Shown here: positions 8,325 through 17,171 of the stretch, in pieces
Layout of the letters: each line of letters starts with the position of its first letter
How positions within the stretch are numbered: the stretch's first letter is position 1
Source: Streptomyces griseus
GTDB lineage: Bacteria > Actinomycetota > Actinomycetes > Streptomycetales > Streptomycetaceae
Length of the DNA: 64,000 bases
Direction: 5' to 3'
Assembly (NCBI RefSeq): GCF_900460065.1
Contig: NZ_UAVD01000024.1
Location: 310,001-374,000, forward strand
Program-made: the position numbers and the translations under genes
The notes under the pieces: model-generated
The model's input: the letters and a program-made list of their open reading frames with translations, nothing else
Database searches by the model: none
Told to the model about the DNA's origin: nothing

Positions 8325-10502
8325 GTGGGTGACGGGAAGTGGCGCACGGCGGGCAGGGCCCTGATGCGGGTGACCGCGGTCTGGGCGGTGTCCACCCTCA
8401 CCATGCTCGTGCTGGCCGGAGCCCTGCCCGACTTCCAGCTCCAGTCCGACGACGGCGACACCGTCACCAGGACCGCCTTCACCGCCGCCTGGGGCGCGGG
8501 CGCCTTCGGCCTCCTGTCGGCCCTGGTCTGGCCCGTCCTCGTCCGCGCCCTGCTCATCGTGCCCGCGCTCGTCCTGGGCGCCCTGGTCTTCTTCCTCAAC
8601 GGCTCCCTGCTGCTGATAGCGCTGCGCCTCATCCCGGACGGGCGCGGCGACGCCAACCCGGAGACGGCGGTCGTCGTCGCCGCAGTGATGTCCGCCGTCG
8701 CCTCCGCCACCTCCACCGCCCTCGCGGTCCGCGACGACGAGGCCTACCGCCGACGGCTGTCCCGGCTCGCCGACCGGCGCCGCCGGCGCGGCAGACCCCC
8801 GGGACCGGCCGAACCCGGCCGCGACGGACCGCCCGGCACCGTCTTCCTCCAGCTCGACGGAGTGGGCCACGACGTCCTGGTCAAGGCCGCGGCCGACGGC
8901 CTCATGCCCACCGTCGCCGGCTGGCTCGCCGACTCCTCCGGACACCGGCTCACCCCCTGGCGCACCGACTGGTCCAGTCAGACCGGCGCCAGCCAGCTGG
9001 CCATCCTGCACGGCAGCAACCACGACGTGCCCGCGTTCCGCTGGTACGAGAAGGAGACCCGCACCGTCATGGTCTCCAGCCGTCCCGCCAGCGCCCTGGA
9101 GATGCAGCGCCGGGCCATCGAGCACACCCGCGACGGCGGTCTGCTCACCGTCGACGGCGCGAGCCGGGGCAACCTCTTCAGCGGCGGAGCCGGACAGCTC
9201 GCCCTGGTCCTCTCGATGGCCGCCCGGCGCGGCAAGGGCCGCCGCTCCCGCGCCGGATACTTCGCCTACTTCTCCGATCCCGCGAACGCCACCCGCACCG
9301 CCCTCTCCTACGCCGCCGAGGTCCTCCGGGAGATCGGCCAGTCGAGCCGGGCCCGCGCCCGGAAGGTCACACCGCGGGTCAAGCGCGGCGGGCTCTACCC
9401 CTTCATCCGCGCGTTCGCGACCGTCGTGGAGCGCGACGTGGTCGCCGCCGCCGTCCTCGGCGACATGTTCGCCGGACGCACCGCCGTCTACGCCGACCTC
9501 GTGGCCTACGACGAGGTCGCCCACCACTCGGGGCCCCACAGCCGCGACGCGGAGAAGGTCCTCGTACGCCTCGACCGGTCCCTCGCCCTGATCGCCAAGA
9601 TCGCCGACCACACCCCGCGCGCCTACCGGATCGTGCTCCTCTCCGACCACGGCCAGAGCTCCGGTGAGACGTTCGCGGGACAGTACGGACTCACGCTCAA
9701 GGACCTCGTCCGGGCGGGCTGCGGGCTGCCCGTGCCCCGCCGGGCGCAGCGCACCCGCAGCGCGTCCGAGGCCCGCGACGCGGTACGGATCGCCCTGCAC
9801 CGCCCCGTCGAGGGACAGGAGGCCGAGCACCCGGCCAAGCTCTCCGACCCGATCGTGCTGGCCTCCGGCAACCTCGGACTGATCTCCTTCCCCGACATCG
9901 AGGGCCGCGCCTCCCGCGAACAGATCGAGCGCCGCCACCCGGCGCTGCTCTCCACGCTCGCCAACCATCCGGGGATCGGCTTCCTCCTCGTCGGCGACGG
10001 CGAGCACGGCTCCGTGGTCCTCGGCCCCGGCGGGGCCGAGGTGCCCGTCGCCGAGCTGACCGACGGCGAGGGCCCGCTCGCGGTCTTCGGCGTCGGGGCG
10101 GCCGCCGCGGTACGGCGCACCGATACCTTCCCGCACGTCGCCGACGTGATGGTCAACTCCATGTACGACCCCGCCACCGGGACCGTGCACGCCTTCGAGG
10201 AGCAGGTCGGCTCGCACGGCGGCCTCGGCGGCGAACAGTCCCGGCCGTTCCTGCTCTGGCCGCGCGCGCTGACGGACCCGCTCGACATCGTGGCCGCCGA
10301 GACCGCGGCGGGCGCGCCCCCGCCGCCGGGCGGCGGCCTGGTGGGCGCCGAGGCGGTGCACCGGGTGCTGACCCGCTGGCTCCAGGAGGCCTCGGGGCCG
10401 CAGGTGCCGGTGCGGGCCGAGGGCTTCGGCGGGGCCGGTCTGGCGGACGAGCCGTTCCCGGGCGACGCCCAGGCGCGGGAGGCGCCGGGAGAGACGGCCT
10501 GA
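8325..10502 (+). CDS. Phage-holin-family membrane domain fused to alkaline-phosphatase-superfamily phosphodiesterase
   Basis: A 725-residue fusion. Residues 10-130 hold four hydrophobic segments with the mycobacterial phage-holin superfamily IV look (VLAGALPDFQL, LLSALVWPVL, FFLNGSLLLIALRLIPD). After a basic stretch (RRRLSRLADRRRRRGR), residues 165-640 form an alkaline-phosphatase-like domain: VFLQLDGVGHDVL (metal Asp), a nucleophile region near TDWSSQTGASQLAIL, AYDEVAHHSGP and LLSDHGQSSGETF (metal Asp-His). Type I phosphodiesterases of this kind act on nucleotides or phospho-alcohols at the membrane; the substrate is unknown. GTG 8325 follows GAGGTGG. Confidence 0.82.
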   Translation: MGDGKWRTAGRALMRVTAVWAVSTLTMLVLAGALPDFQLQSDDGDTVTRTAFTAAWGAGAFGLLSALVWPVLVRALLIVPALVLGALVFFLNGSLLLIALRLIPDGRGDANPETAVVVAAVMSAVASATSTALAVRDDEAYRRRLSRLADRRRRRGRPPGPAEPGRDGPPGTVFLQLDGVGHDVLVKAAADGLMPTVAGWLADSSGHRLTPWRTDWSSQTGASQLAILHGSNHDVPAFRWYEKETRTVMVSSRPASALEMQRRAIEHTRDGGLLTVDGASRGNLFSGGAGQLALVLSMAARRGKGRRSRAGYFAYFSDPANATRTALSYAAEVLREIGQSSRARARKVTPRVKRGGLYPFIRAFATVVERDVVAAAVLGDMFAGRTAVYADLVAYDEVAHHSGPHSRDAEKVLVRLDRSLALIAKIADHTPRAYRIVLLSDHGQSSGETFAGQYGLTLKDLVRAGCGLPVPRRAQRTRSASEARDAVRIALHRPVEGQEAEHPAKLSDPIVLASGNLGLISFPDIEGRASREQIERRHPALLSTLANHPGIGFLLVGDGEHGSVVLGPGGAEVPVAELTDGEGPLAVFGVGAAAAVRRTDTFPHVADVMVNSMYDPATGTVHAFEEQVGSHGGLGGEQSRPFLLWPRALTDPLDIVAAETAAGAPPPPGGGLVGAEAVHRVLTRWLQEASGPQVPVRAEGFGGAGLADEPFPGDAQAREAPGETA

Positions 10503-10621
10503 CGGCCCGAGCGTCCCCGGGCGGGCTGTCCGCCGAGGACTCGCGCCGTCCGTCTCCCCGACGGGGTGTCCGCCGCCGGCCCGTACCGGCTGCCGCCGAC
10601 GGCCGACGGTACGCCGTGCGC

Positions 10622-11674
10622 TCAGGCCGACTGCCGCCGTACCAGCGTCGGCGGGAACAGCACGGAGGGCGAGGGGCCGCGCGGTTCGCCGATCTGCTTC
10701 AACAGCAGCCGGGCCATCTCCGCGGCCATCTCCTCCACCGGCTGCCGCACCGTGGTCAGGGGCGGGTCGCAGGCGGCAGCCGCGCTGCTGTCGTCGAAGC
10801 CGACCACCGCCACGTCGGACGGCACATCGCGCCCGGCCCGGAGCAGGACCGGGAGCGCGCCCAGGGCCATCAGGTCGGAGGCGATGAAGACCCCGTCGAG
10901 GTCGGGGCGGTCCGCCAGCAGCCGCCGCATCGCCGCGGCCCCGCCCAGATGCGTGAAGTCCCCCTCGGCACAGGCCACGTCGTCGATGCCGTGGGCGGCG
11001 ACGGCCTCCAGGAAACCGGTCAGCCGCACCTGTCCCGCGGGCATGTCCTGGGGGCCCGAGATCGTGCCGATGCGCCGTCGCCCCAGCGCGGCCAGGTGGT
11101 CGGCCGCCAGCCGCGCCCCGGCGTGCTGGTCCACCTCCACATAGGCCAGCGGGGACGGACGGTGGGGGCGGCCGGCGAGCACGGCGGGCATCCTGGTGTC
11201 CTGGAGCAGACCGGGCAGCGGGTCGTCGGCGTGCGTGGTGATCAGCACGACCCCGTCGACGTGGCCGTGGCGCAGGTAGGAGAGCAACTGGCTCCGGGAC
11301 GCCTCGTCGTCGGCCAGCATCACGACCATCTGGATGCCCGCCGGGCGCAGCACTTCCAACAGCCCGCTGACGACCCGCCCGAAGTACGGGTCGGAGAACA
11401 TCCGGCCGACGAACGGCTCGGACATCGGCCGCCGTTCCCGCTCCGAGACCACCAGGGCCACCGAGTCGGTGCGCCGTGTCACCAGCGAGCGGGCGGCCCG
11501 GTTGGGCACGTAACCGGTGGTCGCCACCGCCTCCTCGACCACGGTGCGCAGGGCGGGGTCCACCGTGGTCGCCCCGTTGATCACCCGGGACACCGTCGCC
11601 CGTGACACACCGGCCACGGCCGCCACGTCCTCCAAGGTCGCGGGGCGTACGGGCTGCGGCACTTCGGCTGTCAT
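10622..11674 (-). CDS. LacI-family transcriptional regulator
   Basis: A 350-residue LacI/GalR repressor. The N-terminal helix-turn-helix and hinge read TLEDVAAVAGVSRATVSRVINGATTVDP...YVPNRAARSL (residues 13-60), followed by a periplasmic-binding-protein-like sensor domain ending in VAVVGFDDSSAAAACDPPLTTVRQP. The likely inducer is a sugar. It lies about 1.7 kb from two 14-bp GAGAGCGCTCTC-type palindromes upstream of the DUF1996 gene. That is the operator class used by this family, so it is the best local candidate to bind them, although it could act elsewhere. It is convergent with the holin-phosphodiesterase gene. Confidence 0.88.
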   Translation of the reverse strand: MTAEVPQPVRPATLEDVAAVAGVSRATVSRVINGATTVDPALRTVVEEAVATTGYVPNRAARSLVTRRTDSVALVVSERERRPMSEPFVGRMFSDPYFGRVVSGLLEVLRPAGIQMVVMLADDEASRSQLLSYLRHGHVDGVVLITTHADDPLPGLLQDTRMPAVLAGRPHRPSPLAYVEVDQHAGARLAADHLAALGRRRIGTISGPQDMPAGQVRLTGFLEAVAAHGIDDVACAEGDFTHLGGAAAMRRLLADRPDLDGVFIASDLMALGALPVLLRAGRDVPSDVAVVGFDDSSAAAACDPPLTTVRQPVEEMAAEMARLLLKQIGEPRGPSPSVLFPPTLVRRQSA

Positions 11675-11708
11675 GCAGCCCTTTATACCCGCAGGCCGGC
11701 CGCCCCGT

Positions 11709-12344
11709 TCAGCCGAGGGCCCGCACCGCTCCCGGCAGCCGTTCCAGCTCGGCGAGGAAGGTCTCGCGCGCCGTCACGAGGGCGCGGGCCAGTTCGCGGG
11801 CGTCCGCCCGGCCGCCCGCGGTGGTCTCGGAGCGCGACACCCGCGCGGAGTGGCGCAGATGGTCCCGGATCCGCGCGAGGACCAGCCGGTCGAACGCGGG
11901 CCCCTCGGCGGCGTGGGCGGCCGACAGGTCCTGTCCGGTCACCATGCCGGGCATGTCGTGCCCGGCGTGCACATCGGTGAGCGGCAGCCCCATACGGGTC
12001 AACAGGGCACGCAGGCGTTCGAGTTCGGACTCGTGGCCGGTGCGCAGCCGTACCGCGAAGGCGCGCACCCGCGGTTCGGACGCCCGCTCGGCGGCGAGCG
12101 TCAAAAGCTTCACCGCCTGCTGGTTCATGGGGGTCATCAGCTGGACCCAGCCGATGTCGGTGGGGGTGGCGGACACGGTGGAGGACGGCGTGGGGGAGAC
12201 GGCCGGAGCGGACCGCCGCGCCGGGGCGTTGCGGGGCGCGGGATCCGCCGCCGACGAGCAGCCGGCCGCACCGGCGAGCCCCACCGCGAGCAGCAGGCCG
12301 ACGGCTGTGGCCCGGTGGAGCGCCGGGGAGTCCAAGGGGTTCAT
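11709..12344 (-). CDS. DUF305 lipoprotein
   Basis: A 211-residue exported lipoprotein with a type II signal peptide and lipobox LAGAAGC (Cys about residue 29), then a Pro/Ser/Thr-rich linker. The helical DUF305 domain (about 70-205) has the family's MTPMNQQAVKLLTLA and AGHDMPGM signatures. DUF305 proteins are His/Met-rich four-helix bundles tied to metal, often copper, handling; that role is suggestive only. Here the first signature carries Met-Asn in place of the frequent MI..HH, so metal ligands are fewer than usual. The strong hairpin at 12371-12405 separates it from the DUF1996 gene. Confidence 0.8.
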   Translation of the reverse strand: MNPLDSPALHRATAVGLLLAVGLAGAAGCSSAADPAPRNAPARRSAPAVSPTPSSTVSATPTDIGWVQLMTPMNQQAVKLLTLAAERASEPRVRAFAVRLRTGHESELERLRALLTRMGLPLTDVHAGHDMPGMVTGQDLSAAHAAEGPAFDRLVLARIRDHLRHSARVSRSETTAGGRADARELARALVTARETFLAELERLPGAVRALG

Positions 12345-12370
12345 GGGCCGTCCTCGTACGGGAGGGGAGG

Positions 12371-12405
12371 GCGTCCGCCCCGGAGCAGGGCCCCGGGGCG
12401 GACGC
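12371..12405 (-). terminator. Hairpin terminator after the DUF1996 gene
   Basis: A perfect 13-bp GC-rich stem (12371-12383 with 12393-12405) and a 9-nt loop, 31 bp past the DUF1996 stop codon. There is no clear T tract, as usual in this GC range. Confidence 0.65.
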
Positions 12406-12435
12406 GCAGCGGTGGACAGCGGGTCGGACGGCCGG

Positions 12436-13374
12436 TCAGGGCTTGCCGTCGAAGCCGCACTTGACGATGGCGTTGATGCAGTCGCGGACGCGCTGCGCCA
12501 TCTCTGCCTCGGGCCACACGTTGAAGAAGTCGCCGTGCATCGTGTAGCCGGGGCCGGACGCCAGCCGGAAGCGGGCCGGGTCGCCGTTCACCGGATAGCG
12601 CAGCACCTGCCGGAGCTTGGGCACCGGCACCGGGTGGGTGGACGGGCAGTTCCCGGCCACGGGGTAGGCCATGTGGCTCTTGTGGTCGGCCGAGTCGAGG
12701 TCCTTGCCGTTCCAGCACTGGGGGAAGTCCAGGTAGGACTCCATCATCGTGCCGGGCGGACAGTTGACGAAGTTCTGCGAGGGGTTCACCTCGCCCGCGT
12801 GCAGGCACGACCAGCGGGCGATTGTGTTGTCCTGCGGGCCGGTCGCCTTCGCGTTGCCCGCCACGATGCGCAGGCCCTTGGGGAGGGGCTGGATCCGGCG
12901 GATGACGTCGTCGCTCACGCCCTCGCCCAGGTAGTAGAACGTGGTTCCGGTGGGCTCCACCGCCCTGTCGCCGTCGTAGAGCGTGGGCACCCAGTACGAC
13001 GACAGGTCGGTCTCGGGGGCGCACGAGGTCCGGCCCCGTTCCAGGGAGGCCAGGTCGGAGCCGGCGTGCGTGGTGTCGTTGCCGAAGAAGCTGTGCATGT
13101 GGGAGGCGCCCGGCAGCCCGGGGAAGACGATCGGGTCGTCGGGGGCCCGGTGGGTGTACGGGCATTCCGCGAGGAACTCGGCCACCCGCACCACGTCGGC
13201 GGCGGCCTTCGGCGCGGTTTCGGCGGCGGCCCGCTCGGCCGCCGCGTTGCCCACGTTGGCCTGGAGGAAGGAGAGGGCGAGGGCGGCCGCGGCGAGTCCG
13301 GCGATTCTGTACCGCCAGGGCGGCAGGGATCGTTGGCGGCGGTGATCGGGGTTGCGTCGGTGGCGGAAGAGCAC
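12436..13374 (-). CDS. Secreted DUF1996 protein
   Basis: A 312-residue exported protein. An Arg-rich n-region and hydrophobic segment (YRIAGLAAAALALSFLQANVGNA) form a signal peptide, and the DUF1996 domain fills residues 60-312. Visible signatures are FPGLPGASHMHSFFGND, YWVPTLYDG, CPPGTMMESYLDFPQCWNGKDLDS and HKSHMAYP. DUF1996 occurs in fungal and actinomycete secretomes, often near glycan-degrading genes, and conserved His and Asp suggest a hydrolase; no reaction is proven. A consensus promoter with a LacI-type palindrome on its start site lies upstream, so carbohydrate-controlled expression is likely. Confidence 0.85.
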   Translation of the reverse strand: MLFRHRRNPDHRRQRSLPPWRYRIAGLAAAALALSFLQANVGNAAAERAAAETAPKAAADVVRVAEFLAECPYTHRAPDDPIVFPGLPGASHMHSFFGNDTTHAGSDLASLERGRTSCAPETDLSSYWVPTLYDGDRAVEPTGTTFYYLGEGVSDDVIRRIQPLPKGLRIVAGNAKATGPQDNTIARWSCLHAGEVNPSQNFVNCPPGTMMESYLDFPQCWNGKDLDSADHKSHMAYPVAGNCPSTHPVPVPKLRQVLRYPVNGDPARFRLASGPGYTMHGDFFNVWPEAEMAQRVRDCINAIVKCGFDGKP

Positions 13375-13417
13375 GGCACTCCTGTCGGGGGAAGTGGGGG
13401 ATTCCTGGGATCATGCG

Positions 13418-13431
13418 AGAGAGCGCTCTCT
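13418..13431. promoter_or_regulatory. LacI-type operator at the DUF1996 promoter start site
   Basis: A perfect 14-bp palindrome, AGAGAGCGCTCTCT. It begins about where transcription should start from the promoter at 13439-13467 and lies 44 bp before the DUF1996 start codon. GC-centred palindromes of this type are classic LacI/GalR operators in Streptomyces, and this placement would block transcription directly. Confidence 0.72.
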
Positions 13432-13438
13432 TGAAGGG

Positions 13439-13467
13439 AACGTAGAATTGCCCCGTGGGACTGTCAA
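13439..13467 (-). promoter_or_regulatory. Consensus housekeeping promoter for the DUF1996 gene
   Basis: Reading the minus strand: TTGACA (13467-13462), a 17-bp spacer, then TACGTT (13444-13439). It matches the vegetative sigma consensus and is directly followed by the operator. Confidence 0.72.
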
Positions 13468-13526
13468 GAGAATGCGCAGCCTCGGCAAAGATGCTCTCTG
13501 GAAGGCGAGTTGAGGCTCCAAGAGTG

Positions 13527-13540
13527 GGAGAGCGCTCTCC
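13527..13540. promoter_or_regulatory. Second LacI-type operator, 109 bp from the first
   Basis: A perfect 14-bp palindrome, GGAGAGCGCTCTCC, sharing the core GAGAGCGCTCTC with the site at 13418. Centre to centre the sites are 109 bp apart, so a looped repressor is possible. It also lies 61 bp upstream of the DNA ligase start and could touch that promoter. Confidence 0.62.
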
Positions 13541-13600
13541 TTCTTCGGTGCTGAAGCGGGACCGGGGGCGTTGTCAGTGGTGGGCGGAAGAATGGTGGCC

Positions 13601-15730
13601 ATGACGAACTCAGCTGCTGTGCTCGCCGATGCCGCCGCCTACGCCGCCGCGGTGGAGGAGGCCTCCCTCGCCGCCGCCGCGTACTACGCCACGGGCGAGA
13701 GCGCGCTGGACGACGACGCCTACGACCGGCTCGCGCGCGGCATAGCCGCGTACGAGGCGGACCACCCGGAGGAGGTGCTCGCCGACTCCCCGACGGGCAA
13801 GGTCGCGGGCGGGGCCGCCGTCGGCGACGTGCCGCACACGGTCCCCATGCTCTCGTTGGACAACGTGTTCTCGGCGGAGCAGTTCGTCACCTGGACCGCT
13901 TCGCTGGAGCGCCGGATCGGCAGGCCGGTGACCGCCTGGAGCGTGGAGCCCAAGCTCGACGGCCTGGCCGTCGCCGCGCGCTACCGGGACGGCCGGTTCG
14001 AGCGCCTCATCACCCGGGGCGACGGCACCGCCGGTGAGGACGTCTCGCACGCGGCCGGCGCCGTCGTCGGCCTGCCGGAGCGGCTCGCCGAACCGGTCAC
14101 CATCGAGGTGCGCGGCGAGATCCTCATGACGAACGAGCAGTTCGCACAGGGCAACGCGATCCGCACGGAACACGGCGGCGCCCCCTTCGCCAACCCGCGC
14201 AACGGGGCGGCGGGGACCCTGCGCGCCAAGGACCGCGCCTACCGGGTGGAGACCACCTTCTTCGCCTACGGCGCCCTGCCGCTGCCCGATTCCGGGGAGC
14301 TGGGCGAGGCCCTCGCCGAACTGCCCCACAGCGAGGTCCTGGCGTACGTGGCCGGTCTCGGCGTGCACACCGCCGCGGGCACCGCCGTCGCGCCGCTCCG
14401 GGCCACCACGGTCGAGGAGGTCCAGGCGCGGGTGGACGGGATAGGCGCCCTGCGCGCCGCACTGCCGTTCGGTATCGACGGGATCGTGATCAAGGCCGAT
14501 CTGGCGGCCGACCAGCAGGAGGCCGGCTCCGGCACCCGCGCGCCCCGCTGGGCCGTCGCCTACAAGCTGCCCGCCGTGGAGAAGATCACCCGCCTGCTGG
14601 CCGTCGAGTGGAACGTCGGGCGCACGGGCATCATCGCCCCCCGCGCCGTCCTGGAACCGGTGGAGATCGACGGCTCCACCGTCGGCTACGCCACCCTGCA
14701 CAACCCCGCCGACATCACCCGCCGCGACCTGCGGCTGGGGGACCAGGTCATGGTCTACAAGGCCGGCGACATCATCCCGCGCATCGAGGCCCCCGTGGTG
14801 CACCTGCGCACCGGCGACGAGACGCCCATCGCCTTCCCCGAGAGCTGCCCGCAGTGCGGCTCGGAGATCGACGCGAGCGAACAGCGCTGGCGCTGCACCC
14901 GGGGCCGCGACTGCCGTCTGGTCGCCTCCGTCTCCTACGCGGCGGGGCGCGATCAGCTCGACATCGAGGGCCTCGGTTCCACCCGGGTCGTCCAGCTCGT
15001 CGACGCGGGCCTCGTCGCGGACTTCGCGGACCTGTTCACTCTGCGGCGGGAGCAGTTGCTCGCGCTCGACCGGATGGGGGAGACCTCCACGGACAACCTC
15101 CTGGCGGCCATCGAAACCGCCCGGACCAGGCCGCTGTCCCGCGTCTTCTGCGCCCTCGGCGTACGGGGCACGGGGCGTTCCATGTCGCGCCGCATCGCGC
15201 GCCACTTCGCCACGATGGACCGGATCGTCGCCGCCGACGCGGAGTCGCTCCAGCGGGTCGACGGCATCGGCAAGGAGAAGGCGGCAGCGGTGGTGGCCGA
15301 GCTGGTGGAGCTGGCGCCGCTGATCGGCAAGCTCGTCGCGGCCGGGGTGTCCATGACGGAGCCCGGAGCGACCCCGCCCCCGGACCCCGGGACGGAGGAG
15401 GCGGCTGCCCCCGCGACGGCGGACGCGGGCGCGCCCGGCGGCGACGCCGCGACGGGCTCGGCGCTGCCCCTGGCGGGGATGACCGTGGTGGTCACGGGCG
15501 CGATGTCCGGTGCGCTGGAGAAGCTGTCGCGCAACCAGATGAACGAGCTGATCGAGCGGGCGGGCGGCAAGTCGTCCTCCAGCGTCTCCCGGCGCACGAC
15601 TCTGCTGGTGGCCGGGGAGAAGGCCGGATCCAAGCGTGCCAAGGCGGAGGACCTGGGGGTCAGGATCGCGGTGCCGGAGGAGTTCGCGGAGCTGGTCGGC
15701 GCCTTCCTGACGGCGGGGGAGGAGGCCTGA
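13601..15730 (+). CDS. ligA: NAD-dependent DNA ligase LigA
   Basis: A 709-residue NAD+-dependent DNA ligase that seals nicks using NAD+ as AMP donor. It has an N-terminal Ia domain ([18 protein letters not shown]), adenylation motif EPKLDGLAV (catalytic Lys about 117), an OB fold ([22 protein letters not shown]), a Cys4 zinc finger (CPQCG...CTRGRDC), helix-hairpin-helix repeats and a C-terminal BRCT domain (about 626-709). An Ala/Pro-rich linker of about 40 residues precedes the BRCT. Streptomyces often carries a second ligA paralogue; I cannot tell which copy this is. Starts at 13571 and 13592 are also in frame; ATG 13601 opens the conserved part. Confidence 0.93.
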
Positions 15731-15893
15731 GCCGGGTCGGCGGCCGGGCGCACCGCCGCGGTGTGCCTGTGAATCAGTGAGGAAGTGGCGTTCCACCACC
15801 CCGTATTGCATAGTGAGGGCTCGGTCGTGCCTCGCTATCAGTGGGCCGATGGGTGCGTGGGCGGCTGCGACGGGCGGCCGGGGGTGAGGGACG

Positions 15894-17171
15894 ATGCGTT
15901 CTGTGCACGACGGACAGCGACCGGGTCGCGCCGTCCCGCCGTCGTCCGACGACGCGGACGCGGGCCGGACGTCTCCCGTTTCCGGGGGACCCGGAACCCC
16001 CGACGGGCTGCACGGACGCCGAGTGCCTCATGGGCTCCAAGGGCTCACAGCGTTCGAGGGGCACCACGGGCCTCAGGGGCACCCCGGGCCTCAGGGACTT
16101 CAGGGGCTTCATGGGCCTCAGGGGTCCGGCCGAGCGGCACCTGCCCGTACCGTCACCGCTCCGATCGTTCCCGCCCCGGCCACCGCTCTCCCCGCCCCTT
16201 CGGTTCCGGCCGTTCGCGGCCCGCTCACTTCCGCGCCCGGCGAGCGGCGAGGGCCGCTCCGCCCGGGGGCGGGCCCATGGGGGAAGGGCCCCGGACCGCT
16301 TCGTGACGGAAGCGGCGCCGGGGCATTCGGGGCGGGGCGTTCCCCCTCGGGACTCCGGCCCCGCCACCAGCGGCTGCGCGCACCGGGCGCCCAGGACGCA
16401 CCGGGCCTCCCGCCGGCCGCCCGGGGGCTCGCCCTGGACCTGGGCAGCTCCCGCACCCGGGCCTGGGTGCCCGGACGGGGGCTGGTTCTCGACCCGCTCC
16501 CCGGCAGCGGCGACGAGCGGCCGGTCCGGCGCGGGCGCATCGTCGACCCCGAGTCCTGCGGCCGGCTGCTCGGCCGCATCGCCGACGCGGCCCTGGGCCC
16601 CGACCGCAGCGACAGCGTCATCGTTCTCAGCCACCCGGTGCTCGCCGGGGCCGAACACCGCACCGCGGCGCGCGCCCTGCTCGCCGGGCTCGGTACGTCC
16701 CGCGTCCTGGTCCTCAGCAGCGCCCGGGCCGCCGCCGCGTACGCCGGACCGAGGGAGACGGGCCCCCTCCTCGTCGTGGACATGGGAGCCGAGCTGACCG
16801 AGGTCACGCTCCTCGTCAACGGGCTGGTCGCCGACGCCCGGCAGGCCGAGAGCGGACTCGACGACCTCGACCGCCTCGATCCGGCGAAGCTGCCGGTCGC
16901 CCTCGTCCGCACGGTGCTCGACATGATCACGTCCATGTGGCGGCACGACCGGCACGGCGCGATCCGCGGGGCCCTGCGCAAGGGGCCCGTGCTCGCGGGC
17001 GGCGGGGCGCTGCGAGCCGACGTCCCCGATCGCATCGCCCGCTGCCTCGGCACCCGGGTGCGCCTGGCCGACGACCCGTCGACCACCGTCGTGCGCGGCG
17101 CCGGACAGATCCTCAGCTCCGTGCTGCGCCGTCCGGCCGCCTCGCCCGAGACCTTCGGCCCACCGAAGTGA
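15894..17171 (+). CDS. MreB-like actin-fold protein with low-complexity, collagen-like N-terminus
   Basis: A 425-residue protein whose last 248 residues are a shortened MreB/Hsp70-type actin fold: phosphate 1 motif GLALDLGSSRTRAW (about 177), phosphate 2 motif LLVVDMGAELTEV (about 295) and adenosine motif VLAGGGALRADVPDRI (about 368). MreB is usually about 340 residues, so part of the fold is trimmed. Residues 1-175 are Gly/Pro-rich and contain a collagen-like run (GPQGHPGPQGLQGLHGPQG). Streptomyces keeps such a degenerate third MreB-like protein; ATP binding is plausible, polymerisation doubtful. ATG 15894 follows GTGAGGGACG, but a start much nearer the fold cannot be excluded. Confidence 0.75.
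   Translation: MRSVHDGQRPGRAVPPSSDDADAGRTSPVSGGPGTPDGLHGRRVPHGLQGLTAFEGHHGPQGHPGPQGLQGLHGPQGSGRAAPARTVTAPIVPAPATALPAPSVPAVRGPLTSAPGERRGPLRPGAGPWGKGPGPLRDGSGAGAFGAGRSPSGLRPRHQRLRAPGAQDAPGLPPAARGLALDLGSSRTRAWVPGRGLVLDPLPGSGDERPVRRGRIVDPESCGRLLGRIADAALGPDRSDSVIVLSHPVLAGAEHRTAARALLAGLGTSRVLVLSSARAAAAYAGPRETGPLLVVDMGAELTEVTLLVNGLVADARQAESGLDDLDRLDPAKLPVALVRTVLDMITSMWRHDRHGAIRGALRKGPVLAGGGALRADVPDRIARCLGTRVRLADDPSTTVVRGAGQILSSVLRRPAASPETFGPPK

Noticed and set aside
8325..8720. Prophage signal from the holin-like domain
   Set aside because: The domain is fused to a phosphodiesterase in a chromosomal gene and no phage genes surround it.
13601..13700. Loss of a catalytic His in the ligase Ia domain (YY instead of YH)
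   Set aside because: Gram-positive and actinobacterial LigA proteins normally have YY at this place.
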